DNA from: Ramlibacter albus
GTDB taxonomy: Bacteria; Pseudomonadota; Gammaproteobacteria; Burkholderiales; Burkholderiaceae_C
Length of the DNA: 64,000 nt
Direction: 5' to 3'
Assembly: GCF_014297445.1 (NCBI RefSeq)
Contig: NZ_JACORU010000001.1
Location: 1,240,001-1,304,000 of the forward strand
How positions within the stretch are numbered: position 1 is the first letter of the stretch; each line of letters begins with the position of its first letter. Under the pieces are notes generated by a model. The model was not told the origin of the DNA and ran no database searches. It worked only from the letters and a program-made list of their open reading frames with translations. Of this stretch, positions 17,515-25,922 are shown piece after piece. The translations under genes and the position numbers were made by a program.

Positions 17515-18429
17515 TCAGACGGGGTCCCAGCTGATCACGTCCGAGGACCGGTGCAGCGGGTAGAAGCCCGGGCGCAGCGCGGGGATGGCATGCTGCGCGA
17601 CCGCCTCCGGGGTCCAGCCTTCGGCCGTATGCACGCTGCGCAGCGGGCGGGCCTGGCCCATCAGCATGATCTCGTTGGCGCGCACGGCGAAGACCTGCGC
17701 GTTGACGTCCTTCGCCTGCTCGCTCGCCAGGAACACGGCCATCGGCGCGATCTTGTCCGCCTCCATCTTCTGGAAGCGCGCGACCCGTTCGCGCTGCTCC
17801 TCGGTCTCGGTGGGCAGCGAGTTCGTCATGCGGCTCCACGCAAAGGGCGCGATGCAGTTCGACCGCACGTTGAACCGCTCCATGTCCAGCGCGATGGACT
17901 TGGAGAGCGCGACCACACCCAGCTTCGCCGCGGAATAGTTGGCCTGGCCCAGGTTGCCGATGAGGCCCGACGTCGACGTCATGTGGATGAAGGCGCCGCT
18001 TTCCTGGTCCTTGAAGTGCGGCGCGGCCCCGCGGCTGATGAAGAAGGTGCCGCGCAGGTGCACGTCGATCACGCTGCGCCACTCTTCCTCGCTCATGCGG
18101 AAGAACATGCGGTCCTGCAGCGTGCCTGCGTTGTTGATGACCGCGTCGATGCGGCCGAAGTTGTCCAGCGCGGCGGCGATCACCTTGTGCGCGCCCTGCC
18201 AGGTGGAAACGGAGTCCGAGTTGGCCACGGCCTTGCCGCCGGCAGCGCGGATGGTTTCCACGACGCTGTCCGCGGGGGTGCCTCCACCGCTTTCGCCACT
18301 GAGGCTCACGCCGATGTCGTTGACCACGACACTCGCGCCCGCCCGGGCCATGGCGATCGCGATGCCGCGCCCGATGGCGCCCGCGCCGCCCGTGACCACC
18401 ACCGCCTTGCCGCCCAGGTCGATCTTCAT
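17515..18429 (-). CDS. SDR-family oxidoreductase (multifunctional-enzyme-type hydroxyacyl-CoA dehydrogenase-like)
   Basis: A 304-residue short-chain dehydrogenase. The cofactor loop is TGGAGAIGRG (about residues 12-21), the NNAG motif is at about 98, and the active site has Ser in MTSTSG and the YSAAK pair. A C-terminal extension of about 50 residues ends in HRSSDVISWDP, which is unusual for classical SDRs and resembles the family that acts on acyl-CoA or steroid-like substrates. The start at 18429 is chosen because it gives MKIDLGGKAVVVTGG, the normal SDR N-terminus. Its ATG overlaps the stop of the nitronate monooxygenase gene, so the two are coupled. The likely role is oxidation of a hydroxyacyl-CoA before thiolysis by the thiolase of the same operon (inferred). 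Confidence 0.8.
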   Translation of the reverse strand: MKIDLGGKAVVVTGGAGAIGRGIAIAMARAGASVVVNDIGVSLSGESGGGTPADSVVETIRAAGGKAVANSDSVSTWQGAHKVIAAALDNFGRIDAVINNAGTLQDRMFFRMSEEEWRSVIDVHLRGTFFISRGAAPHFKDQESGAFIHMTSTSGLIGNLGQANYSAAKLGVVALSKSIALDMERFNVRSNCIAPFAWSRMTNSLPTETEEQRERVARFQKMEADKIAPMAVFLASEQAKDVNAQVFAVRANEIMLMGQARPLRSVHTAEGWTPEAVAQHAIPALRPGFYPLHRSSDVISWDPV

Positions 18430-19427
18430 GCCAGGGCCTCGCTCGGCATCGATTGCATCAACTTCTCCTTCGCCGCCGCGTACTCCTGCGCCAATCGATC
18501 CACGATCACGCGCGCCGCGGGCAGGTCGTCGATCTGCCCCACGCCCTGGCCCGCGCCCCAGATGTCCTTCCACGCCTTGGCCTTGGAGCGGCCGTCCGCA
18601 AAGCTCATGCGGGCCTTGTCGCCTTCGGGCAGGTTGTCGGGGTCCAGGCCGGCGCGCTCGATGCTCTCGCGCAGGTAGTTGCCGTGCACGCCCGAGAACC
18701 AGTTGCTGTACACGATGTCGCCGCCGCGCGCCCGCACGATGGCCGCCTTGTAGTCGTCACTGGCATTGGCCTCGGCCGACGCGATGAAGCGCGTGCCGAT
18801 GTAGCCGAAGTCCGCGCCCATCACCTGCGCCGCCAGCAGGGCGTGGCCCGTCGCGATGGCGCCGGACAGGGCCAGCGGCCCGTCGAAGATGCGGCGGATC
18901 TCGCCGATGAGCGAGAACGGCGACATGCGCCCCGCATGGCCGCCCGCGCCCGCGGCCACGGCGATGAGGCCGTCGACGCCCGCTTCGAGCGCCTTCTCCG
19001 CGTGGCGGATGCTGATGACGTCGTGGAGGATGATGCCGCCGTAGCCGTGCACCGCATCCACGATCTCGCGCACGGGCGCACGCAGCGAGCTGATGATGAC
19101 CGGCACGCGGTGGCGGATGCAGGTCTCCATGTCCTGCGCGAGGCGCACGTTGGACGAGTGCGAAATCTGGTTCACCGCCAGCGGGCCGACGATGCGGCCG
19201 GGGTTCGCGGCGCGCAGGGCGGCCAGCGACTCGTTCATGCGGTGCAGCCACTCGTCCAGCAGCTCGGGCTGGCGGGCGTTGAGCGCGGGGAAGGAGCCGA
19301 CGATGCCCGCCTCGCACTGCGCGAGCACCAGCTCGGGGTAGCTCACCGTGAACATCGGCGAGGCGATGACGGGGATGCGCAGCTTCTGCAGCACCGGCGG
19401 GATCCTGGAGGCGCGGGTCCTGGCCAT
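18426..19427 (-). CDS. Nitronate monooxygenase / 2-nitropropane dioxygenase-like FMN enzyme
   Basis: A 333-residue TIM-barrel flavoprotein. Residues near the N-terminus (PVIASPMFTVSYPELV) and the AGAGGHAG loop with the conserved His at about 180 match the nitronate monooxygenase family. IATGHALLAAQVMGADFGYIGTRF is the FMN phosphate-binding part. Such proteins are often annotated beside acyl-CoA genes, where the true substrate is unproven. Some homologues act as enoyl reductases (FabK-like). It sits between thiolase and SDR in one operon, with 4 bp to thiolase and a 4-bp overlap to SDR, so a role in the same acyl-CoA pathway is more likely than nitroalkane detoxification. Confidence 0.8.
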   Translation of the reverse strand: MARTRASRIPPVLQKLRIPVIASPMFTVSYPELVLAQCEAGIVGSFPALNARQPELLDEWLHRMNESLAALRAANPGRIVGPLAVNQISHSSNVRLAQDMETCIRHRVPVIISSLRAPVREIVDAVHGYGGIILHDVISIRHAEKALEAGVDGLIAVAAGAGGHAGRMSPFSLIGEIRRIFDGPLALSGAIATGHALLAAQVMGADFGYIGTRFIASAEANASDDYKAAIVRARGGDIVYSNWFSGVHGNYLRESIERAGLDPDNLPEGDKARMSFADGRSKAKAWKDIWGAGQGVGQIDDLPAARVIVDRLAQEYAAAKEKLMQSMPSEALA

Positions 19428-19431
19428 GGCT

Positions 19432-20649
19432 TCAGGCCCTCTCGAAAATTGCGGCCACACCCTGGCCACCGCCCACGCACATCGTCTCGAGCCCGTAGCG
19501 CGCGCCGCGCCTGCGCATCTCGTGCAGCAGGCTCGTCATGATCCGCACGCCGGTGGCGCCGATCGGGTGGCCGAGCGAGATGCCGGAGCCGTTGACGTTC
19601 AGGCGCTCGTCGTCCTGCCAGCCCCAGGCCTTGAGCACAGCGAGCACCTGGCAGGCGAACGCTTCGTTCACTTCCACCAGGTCCATGTCCGCGATGGACA
19701 GGCCCGTGCGCTCGAACACGCGCTTCGTCGCGGGCACCGGGCCCATGCCCATCGTGGCGGGCTCGCAGCCCGCGGCGGCCCAGCCGACGAGGTAGCCGAT
19801 GGGCTCCAAGCCCAGCTTGTCGAGCATGTCCTCGGCGACGACGAGGCAGGCGGAGGCGGCGTCGTTCTGCTGGCTCGCGTTCGCGGCGGTCACCACGCCG
19901 CCCTTCATCAGCGGCTTGAGCCTGGCCATCGTCTCGAGGCTTGCGTCGGGGCGGATGCCCTCGTCGCTCGCGAAGGCGAGGGTGTCGCCCTTGCGCTGCG
20001 GCACCGCGACCGGCACCACTTCGTCCGCGAAGCGGCCCGCGGCCCACGCCTGCGCGGCGCGCTGGTGGCTTCGCACCGCGTACGCGTCCGAGGCCTCGCG
20101 CGAGATGCCCCACACGCGCGCGACGTTCTCGGCCGTCTCGATCATCCCGCTGATCACGCCGAAGCGTTCCACCGGCTGCGAGCGTTCGCGCCCGCGGTCC
20201 AGCCGGTCGTGCAGCGTCGTCGAACCGCTGCGCTTGCCCCAGCGCAAGTCGGTCGTGTAGTGCTCGATGTTGCTCATGCTCTCCACGCCGCCCGCGACAA
20301 CCACGTCGGCGGCGCCGGTCTGCACCATCATCGCGGCCGTGGCCACGGCCTGCAGGCCGCCACCACAACGCCTGTCCAGCTGCATACCCGGCACCTCCAC
20401 GGGCAGGCCGGCCTGCAGCGCGGCCCAGCGGCCCACGCACGGCGTTTCGCTGTTGGCGTAGGACTGCGCGAAGACCACGTCGTCCACGCGCGCCCCGTCG
20501 AGCCGCGCGCGTTCGAGCGTCGCACGCAGGACGGTGGCGGCAAGGTCGGCCACGCCGACGCCGCGCAAGGCGCCGCCGAAGGCGCCCACGCCGGTGCGCA
20601 CCGGCGCGACGATCGCGGCGCGCCTTGATGTTTTCTGAAGAGATGACAT
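19432..20649 (-). CDS. Thiolase (acetyl-CoA C-acyltransferase)
   Basis: A 405-residue thiolase. The nucleophile Cys is in DRRCGGGLQAV (about residue 93). The C-terminal catalytic set is complete: NEAFACQ, GHPIGATG with the His, and CVGGGQG with the second Cys. This is a degradative or biosynthetic type I/II enzyme that cleaves 3-ketoacyl-CoA with CoA. The second residue of the usual CGSG motif is changed to CGGG. The start ATG at 20649 is preferred because an upstream in-frame ATG (20736) would lie in the divergent promoter. It is the first gene of a leftward operon with the NMO and SDR and diverges from a CoA-transferase. Confidence 0.88.
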   Translation of the reverse strand: MSSLQKTSRRAAIVAPVRTGVGAFGGALRGVGVADLAATVLRATLERARLDGARVDDVVFAQSYANSETPCVGRWAALQAGLPVEVPGMQLDRRCGGGLQAVATAAMMVQTGAADVVVAGGVESMSNIEHYTTDLRWGKRSGSTTLHDRLDRGRERSQPVERFGVISGMIETAENVARVWGISREASDAYAVRSHQRAAQAWAAGRFADEVVPVAVPQRKGDTLAFASDEGIRPDASLETMARLKPLMKGGVVTAANASQQNDAASACLVVAEDMLDKLGLEPIGYLVGWAAAGCEPATMGMGPVPATKRVFERTGLSIADMDLVEVNEAFACQVLAVLKAWGWQDDERLNVNGSGISLGHPIGATGVRIMTSLLHEMRRRGARYGLETMCVGGGQGVAAIFERA

Positions 20650-20682
20650 GGCACGGATGCTAGGGACGAAGCGCGCGAAGGG

Positions 20683-20700
20683 CGTTTCGTTTGGGCGAAA
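20683..20700. promoter_or_regulatory. Possible IclR-type operator, degenerate
   Basis: CGTTTCG and CGAAA half-sites (20683-20689 and 20696-20700) face each other in the 127-bp gap between thiolase and CoA-transferase. The half-sites equal those of the better palindromes at 53734 and 56285, but the spacer is one base longer and the outer bases do not pair. I record it as weak. Confidence 0.25.
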
Positions 20701-20776
20701 GAGGGCTTTCCCAAACTCAAAACCGCGCCCGCGCACGGGCGCCTAAAGTCGCTCCAACTTCACTGGAACCCCCGAC

Positions 20777-21937
20777 ATGCCCGGACCCCTGCAAGGCCTT
20801 CGCGTCATCGACCTCACCACCGTCGCCATGGGGCCGCTGGCTACGCAGACGCTGGGCGACATGGGGGCCGACGTGATCAAGGTCGAGTCACCGTCGGGCG
20901 ACCATTTCCGCGTGGTGCCGCCTTCGCACACGCCGAACATGGGCGCGGCCTTCCTCAACCTCAACCGCAACAAGCGCAGCATCGTGCTGGACCTCAAGGC
21001 CGAGGGCGACATGGACGTGCTGCTGAAGCTGCTGGACGGGGCGGACATCTTCATCAGCAACATCCGTCCGCGCGCGCTGCGCAAGCTCGGCCTGGACTAC
21101 GAGACGCTCGCGAAGAAGCATCCGCGCCTGATCTACTGCGGCGCCTACGGCTTCTCGGAAGACGGGCCGTACGCGGGCCGACCCGCGTACGACGACATCA
21201 TCCAGGCGATGAGCGGCCTGGCGCACCTGCAGGCCACCGGCAACGACGGCGCGCCGGCTTACGTCAACACGATCATCGCGGACAAGGCCGCCGCGCTCAC
21301 CGTCACCTACGCGATCTCGATGGCGCTGTACGAGCGCGAGCGCTCCGGCCGCGGGCAGGCGATCGAGGTGCCGATGTTCGAGACGATGGTGGCCTTCACC
21401 ATGGTGGAGCACATGGCGGGCGCCACGTTCGCGCCGGCCAACGGCGGCATGGGCTACGACCGCATCCTGTCCGAGCACCGCCGCCCCTACCCCACGCTCG
21501 ACGGCTACATTGCGTTGCTGCCCTACACGTCGAAGCACTGGCGCGACTTCTTCGCCGCCGCCGGCGTGCCGCAGCACGGCGACGAGCCGCGCTTCAACAG
21601 CCCCGAGACCCGCGCGCGCAACGTCGATGCGTTGTATGGCGAGCTCGCCCGGCTGGTGGCGCTGCGCAGCACGCAGGAGTGGGTGGAGCTCCTCTCCGGC
21701 GCCGACATCCCGTTCTCGAAGATCCTCTCGCCGCAGGACCTGCTGGACGACCCGCACCTGAACGCGACCGGCTTCTTCCGCACGAGCCCGCATCCGACCG
21801 AGGGCGAGGTGCGCACGCTGGGCATCCCGGTGAAGTTCTCGCGTACGCCCGGCGCCATCACGCGGCCCGCGCCGAACTTCGGCGAGCACGGCGCGCAGAT
21901 CCGCGAAGAGCTGGGCATGCCGGTGGGTGCGCAATGA
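20777..21937 (+). CDS. Family III CoA-transferase (CaiB/BaiF type)
   Basis: A 386-residue protein. The N-terminal Rossmann-like part begins GLRVIDLTTVAMGPLATQTLGDMGADVIKVE, the family hallmark, with the catalytic Asp in AYDDIIQAMSGL (about residue 138). The signature RPAY replaces the usual GYD context slightly, but the Asp position is kept. These homodimers transfer CoA between carboxylates through aspartyl-CoA thioesters. The gene overlaps the crotonase by an ATGA, and a Bug protein follows. A CoA-activated organic acid brought in by the Bug system would be a coherent substrate. That acid is unknown. Confidence 0.88.
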   Translation: MPGPLQGLRVIDLTTVAMGPLATQTLGDMGADVIKVESPSGDHFRVVPPSHTPNMGAAFLNLNRNKRSIVLDLKAEGDMDVLLKLLDGADIFISNIRPRALRKLGLDYETLAKKHPRLIYCGAYGFSEDGPYAGRPAYDDIIQAMSGLAHLQATGNDGAPAYVNTIIADKAAALTVTYAISMALYERERSGRGQAIEVPMFETMVAFTMVEHMAGATFAPANGGMGYDRILSEHRRPYPTLDGYIALLPYTSKHWRDFFAAAGVPQHGDEPRFNSPETRARNVDALYGELARLVALRSTQEWVELLSGADIPFSKILSPQDLLDDPHLNATGFFRTSPHPTEGEVRTLGIPVKFSRTPGAITRPAPNFGEHGAQIREELGMPVGAQ

Positions 21938-22743
21938 GCGTGCTTTCCTACGAACAAACCGGCGCCGTCGTCACGCTCACGCTGGACGACCCCGCCACGC
22001 GCAACTCGCTGAGCGGCAACTCCGCGGTCGAAGAGTTCGTGGCTGCGTGCAGGCGCATCGAAGCGGACATGACGGTGCGCGCCGTGATCCTCACCGGCGC
22101 CGGCCCCGCTTTTTCCGCCGGGGGCAACCTGCGCGCGCTGCGCGAGAACTGGCGCGGGGCCACCGAGGCGGCCGTTGTGCGCCGGCGCCTGCGCACCGAC
22201 GTCCAGCAGATCACGCTGAACCTGCACGCGCTGGAAGTGCCGCTGGTCGCGGCCGTCAACGGCCCGGCCATCGGCGGCGGCCTGGACCTCGCCTGCGTGT
22301 GCGACATCCGCATTGCATCCGAGCGGGCGAGCTTCGCGGCCAACTTCGTGAAGGTCGGCATGGTGCCCGCGCTCGGTGGCGCGTGGCTGCTGCCGCGCAT
22401 CGTCGGCGCGGCGCGCGCGGCGCAGATGTGCCTGACCGGCCAGGTGCTGGGCGCGGAGGCCGCGCTCGCTCACGGGCTGGTATCGCAGGTCGTGCCGCAA
22501 GAAGAACTGCTGCCCACCGCAAACACCATCGCGCAGGAGATCGCGGCGCATCCGCCTGAGGCGCTGCGCATGACCAAGCGGCTGCTGCGCGAGCCCGGCA
22601 CCAGCTTCGCATCCCACCTCGAAACGGCGGCCGCGATGCAGGCGCTTGCCTTGCAGACGGCCGCGCACGAAGAAGCCCTGGACCGGCTGGCCCAGCAGAC
22701 GCAATCGAAACGTCCACGAACCACTACGGAGACAACCCGGTGA
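21934..22743 (+). CDS. Enoyl-CoA hydratase/isomerase (crotonase) family protein, atypical active site
   Basis: A 269-residue crotonase. The oxyanion-hole segments are present (PAFSAGGNLRAL near residue 60 and NGPAIGGGLDLA near 110). By alignment to rat crotonase the two catalytic Glu positions are Asp (GGGLDLA) and Phe (ASFAANFVKVG). The acid used by PaaG-type isomerases (GLxPDxG) is Ala here (GMVPALGG). The chemistry is therefore uncertain: it may be an isomerase, a hydrolase or a CoA-binding relic. It is coupled to the CoA-transferase upstream and to the Bug gene downstream, whose GTG overlaps its TGA. Length and fold are otherwise normal. Confidence 0.82.
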   Translation: MSVLSYEQTGAVVTLTLDDPATRNSLSGNSAVEEFVAACRRIEADMTVRAVILTGAGPAFSAGGNLRALRENWRGATEAAVVRRRLRTDVQQITLNLHALEVPLVAAVNGPAIGGGLDLACVCDIRIASERASFAANFVKVGMVPALGGAWLLPRIVGAARAAQMCLTGQVLGAEAALAHGLVSQVVPQEELLPTANTIAQEIAAHPPEALRMTKRLLREPGTSFASHLETAAAMQALALQTAAHEEALDRLAQQTQSKRPRTTTETTR

Positions 22744-23759
22744 CCCTGAACATGATGACCCGCAAGAAGACGATCACCCTCCTGGCCAAGGCGGCCCTGG
22801 CATGCTGCCTGGGCACCGCGTTGCTGCCCGCTTCGGCGCAACCGGGCACACCCGCCGCCACGTTCCCCACGCGCGCCGTGAAGTTCATCGTGCCGTTCCC
22901 GCCGGGCGGCGCGATCGACGCGCTCGCGCGGCTGCTGGGCCAGCACCTCAGCGTGATGTGGAAGCAGCCCGTGGTCGTTGAAAACCGCCCCGGCGCCGGC
23001 GGCATCATCGGCACGGAGCAACTCGCCAAGAGCGCGCCGGACGGCTACACCATCGGCATGGGCGCGGCCAGCACGCACGGCTTCAACGCGGCGCTGTACA
23101 AGAAGCTGCCTTACGACACGCTCGGCGACTTCGCACCCGTGGCGCCCTCGGCCATGGTGCCGAACGTGCTGGTGACCAACGCGTCGGTGCCGGTGCAGAA
23201 CGTGCAGGGCCTCATCGCGATGGCGCGTGCGCAGCCGGGCAAGCTCAGCTACGCATCGGCCGGCGGCGGCACCACGCTGCACCTGTCCTGCGAGCTGTTC
23301 AAGAAACTGGCGGACGTCGACATCATGCACGTGCCGTACAAGGGCAGCGGCCCGGCGCTCGCCGACGTGATGGGCGGGCAGGTGCCGGTGATGTGCGACA
23401 GCCTGACGTCGGCGCTGCCGCACATCCGCTCGGGCAAGCTCAAGGCGCTGGGCGTGACCAGCCGCACGCGCAGCCCGCTGCTGCCCAACGTGCCCACGCT
23501 GGCCGAAGCCGGCGTGAAGGGCTACGAGCTGACGCCTTGGTACGGCGTCTTCGCGCCGGCCGGCACGCCGCCGCAGGTGGTCGCGCAGATGAACGCGGAC
23601 ATCCAGAAGGTGCTGAAGCTGCCGGAAGTGAAGGAGCGCCTGACCACCATCGGCGCCGAGGCGATGCTGGACACGCCGGAAGGCTTTGCCGCGATGGTGC
23701 GCAAGGACCTCCACAAGTGGGGCGGCCTCATCAAGGAGATGGGGATCACGGTCGACTGA
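22740..23759 (+). CDS. Bug-family (tripartite tricarboxylate transporter) solute-binding protein
   Basis: A 339-residue periplasmic protein. The signal peptide (about residues 1-34) ends near PASAQPG. The mature protein has the Bug motifs PTRAVKFIVPFPPGGAIDALAR, ENRPGAGGIIGTE and HVPYKGSGPALADVMGGQV. GTG at 22740 is preferred over ATG at 22752 because GGAG (22728-22731) lies 8 bases upstream. Bug proteins deliver carboxylates to TctAB membrane proteins or act as sensors. No tctAB genes are adjacent, which is usual in Burkholderiales. The position behind CoA-transferase and crotonase suggests the ligand is the acid degraded by this cluster. The 3' end overlaps the convergent LysR gene by 14 bp. 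Confidence 0.9.
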   Translation: MTLNMMTRKKTITLLAKAALACCLGTALLPASAQPGTPAATFPTRAVKFIVPFPPGGAIDALARLLGQHLSVMWKQPVVVENRPGAGGIIGTEQLAKSAPDGYTIGMGAASTHGFNAALYKKLPYDTLGDFAPVAPSAMVPNVLVTNASVPVQNVQGLIAMARAQPGKLSYASAGGGTTLHLSCELFKKLADVDIMHVPYKGSGPALADVMGGQVPVMCDSLTSALPHIRSGKLKALGVTSRTRSPLLPNVPTLAEAGVKGYELTPWYGVFAPAGTPPQVVAQMNADIQKVLKLPEVKERLTTIGAEAMLDTPEGFAAMVRKDLHKWGGLIKEMGITVD

Positions 23760-24678
23760 TCGCGGTGGCGGCGAGGTGGTCGCACAGGGCCTGCACGGCG
23801 CTGGGCAATGCCTCGCCCTCGCGCACGCCGATCACCAGCCGGCGCCGCACCCACGCATCGCGCAGCCGCACCACCACGAGCTTGCCGAACACCGCTTCCG
23901 GCAGTTCGAAGGAAGCGGGCACCAGCCCCAGCCCCAGGCCCGCGGCCACCAGGCGGCACACGCTGTCATAGCCGCGCACCAGGCTGCGCAGCTTGAGCGT
24001 GCGGCCCGAATGCGCGGCGGCCAGCGCCAAGGCGTGGTTCATCGCCGTGCTTTCGTACTGCGACACGAAATCGTATTGCAGCGCATCGGCAAGCTGCGCC
24101 TCCGGTAGCTTGGCGAGGGGGTGGTCCGCGTGCGCGACGAGCACCATCTCGTCCTGGTCGTAGCTGCGCACCGCCAAACCATCGTGCGGTACGTTGTCGG
24201 TGAAGATGCCGATGTCCGCCCGGCGGTCCGACACGCTGCGGACCACGTCGCCGCTCAGCCGCTCCTCGAAGTCCACGCGGATGTTGGGATGCTTCTCGCA
24301 GAACTCGCGGATCTGTGCGGGCAGCCCCTGCACGATGGCCGACGACGTGGCGAGCAGGCGCACCTGCCCGGCCACACCGCTCGCGAATTCGCCCATGTGC
24401 TGCGCCATGCGCTCCACGCCTTGCTGGATCTGCAGCGCGTGCTGCAGCAGCGAATGCCCGGCAGGGCTCAGCTCCATGCCCGACGAGGTGCGGCGGAACA
24501 GCAGGGTGCCGACGACAGCCTCCAGATCGGTGATGCGCTTGCTCACCGCCGCGATGGACAGGCTGATCGCTTCCGCGGCCGCGGAGATGGAGCCGGACTG
24601 CGCCACCGCGACGAAGACGCGCAGGGAGGTGAGGTCGACGTGGTGGGGGTTCACGGCTTCGGGAGTGGAGGAACACAA
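23746..24678 (-). CDS. LysR-family transcriptional regulator
   Basis: A 310-residue regulator. The helix-turn-helix is at about residues 15-75 (LRVFVAVAQSGSISAAAEAISLSIAAVSKRI). It is followed by the effector-binding domain, with VRLLATSSAIVQGLPAQIREF and a C-terminal GLGLGLVPASFEL segment. A GTG at 24654 is an alternative start that would still leave the whole HTH. It is likely to control the adjoining CoA-transferase, crotonase and Bug genes or the thiolase operon. It is not placed divergently from either, so the target is inferred only from proximity. The inducer may be an acyl-CoA or organic acid. Confidence 0.85.
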   Translation of the reverse strand: MCSSTPEAVNPHHVDLTSLRVFVAVAQSGSISAAAEAISLSIAAVSKRITDLEAVVGTLLFRRTSSGMELSPAGHSLLQHALQIQQGVERMAQHMGEFASGVAGQVRLLATSSAIVQGLPAQIREFCEKHPNIRVDFEERLSGDVVRSVSDRRADIGIFTDNVPHDGLAVRSYDQDEMVLVAHADHPLAKLPEAQLADALQYDFVSQYESTAMNHALALAAAHSGRTLKLRSLVRGYDSVCRLVAAGLGLGLVPASFELPEAVFGKLVVVRLRDAWVRRRLVIGVREGEALPSAVQALCDHLAATAISRP

Positions 24679-24741
24679 GGGTAGCCGATCACGCCGTTAC
24701 AGCGCGGCCTGCGGGCGCGCGATCCGCAAGAAAATGGCCGG

Positions 24742-25323
24742 ATGCACCGCATCGCCGCCCTTGCCTCGCTGCTGTGCCTGGCCGCCGCGTGCGCGGCCGA
24801 GCCCGACGACCAGAAGGAATTCGACGCGTGGATGCGCGAGCACCCGGTCGGCGAGCTGGAGGCGTACCTGCACGAGAACCACGTGTCGGGCATCCTGCCC
24901 ACGCGCTCGCTGCTGCGCACGGCCACCGACTGGAAGAAGTGCGGTGCGCAGCAATTCGAAGTGCCGCCCAAGGACCGCTGGCCGGTGATGCGGCAGGTGC
25001 TGGACCTGGTGGCCGAGCTCAAGAAGCGCGGCATCCTCAAGGACGTGGAGGGCGCTTCGGGCTACCGCAACCCTGAGCTGAACAAGTGCGCCAACGGTGC
25101 GCCGCGCAGCGCGCACACGAAGAGCTTTGCCATCGACATCACGGCCGACCCGGGGCAGGTGGACGTGGAGAAGCTGTGCAACTTCTGGCGCAACGAAGGC
25201 AAGGCATGGCAGATGGGGATGAGCCGCTACCCGAGCGGGCGCATCCACCTCGACGTGAGCGGCTGGCGCACATGGGGTGCGGACCACACGAGCAAGACGT
25301 CGTTCTGCCTGAAGTATTTCTAG
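24742..25323 (+). CDS. M15-family D-Ala-D-Ala carboxypeptidase-like peptidase
   Basis: A 193-residue secreted protein. A signal peptide covers about residues 1-19. A Cys at 17 lies in an imperfect lipobox (AAAC), so lipidation is doubtful. The M15A zinc site is complete: His125 and Asp132 in SAHTKSFAID and His169 in GRIHLDV, with SGYRNPELN in front of it as in VanY/peptidase M15A. The usual SxHxxGxAxD motif has Ser for the Gly. It probably trims or binds peptidoglycan stems in the periplasm. The stop codon shares a CTAG with the convergent CMD-like gene. Confidence 0.8.
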   Translation: MHRIAALASLLCLAAACAAEPDDQKEFDAWMREHPVGELEAYLHENHVSGILPTRSLLRTATDWKKCGAQQFEVPPKDRWPVMRQVLDLVAELKKRGILKDVEGASGYRNPELNKCANGAPRSAHTKSFAIDITADPGQVDVEKLCNFWRNEGKAWQMGMSRYPSGRIHLDVSGWRTWGADHTSKTSFCLKYF

Positions 25324-25922
25324 GCGGGAAGGGCGCCCAGGCGCTTTTCGTCGCTGGCCAATGAAGGCGTGCGCGCGACGTTCATCACCCAGTTGACCAT
25401 CACGAAGTAGCCGACGAGGGTGGTGAGTTCCACCACGCCCTGCTCGCCGAACTGCGCGAGTGCATCGGCGTACGTCGCGTCGCTCACGCCGTTGGTGGCG
25501 AGCAGCTCGGTGGCGAAGTCGTATGCGCACTCCTCGTCCTTTGCCAGCTGCTTCGGGCGCGCGCCGCTGCGCAATGCTTCGATCGCCGCCTCGGAAACGC
25601 CGGCCTTGCGAGCGAGCGGCGCATGCATCACCCATTCGAACTGGTTGTGCACGTGGCGTGCCGCGATGCACGTGGCGAGTTCGCGCACGCGTGCGTCGAG
25701 CGTGCTGCCGAAGCGCAGGTATTCGCCGACCTTCGCCACGCGGTCGAGCAGGTCGGGGCTGCGCAGCAGCGGCAGGAAGGGCCCGTACACGCCCTTGCGC
25801 GGGCCGTCGATCAGCGCCTGCGCGGCGGCGCGCTGCGCGTCGTTCATCGCGTCCTGCGCGGGCATGGGCAGGCGCTCATGGGCGCCTTCGGCAAAGCCTT
25901 GGGGGATGGGTTCAGCGGGCAT
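25320..25922 (-). CDS. Carboxymuconolactone decarboxylase (CMD/AhpD-fold) family protein
   Basis: A 200-residue protein with the AhpD-like core (DARVRELATCIAARHVHNQFEWVMHAPLARKAGVSEAAIEAL, about residues 85-130). The Cys-x-x-Cys of peroxidase-linked AhpD is absent. The ELxxxxxxxxxxxxxEWxxH pattern instead fits gamma-carboxymuconolactone decarboxylase-like proteins of unknown substrate. It lacks the catalytic context of PcaC and no pca genes are near. The ATG at 25922 overlaps the 3' end of the MFS gene by 11 bp, so the two form an operon under the operator at 27118. Confidence 0.75.
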   Translation of the reverse strand: MPAEPIPQGFAEGAHERLPMPAQDAMNDAQRAAAQALIDGPRKGVYGPFLPLLRSPDLLDRVAKVGEYLRFGSTLDARVRELATCIAARHVHNQFEWVMHAPLARKAGVSEAAIEALRSGARPKQLAKDEECAYDFATELLATNGVSDATYADALAQFGEQGVVELTTLVGYFVMVNWVMNVARTPSLASDEKRLGALPA

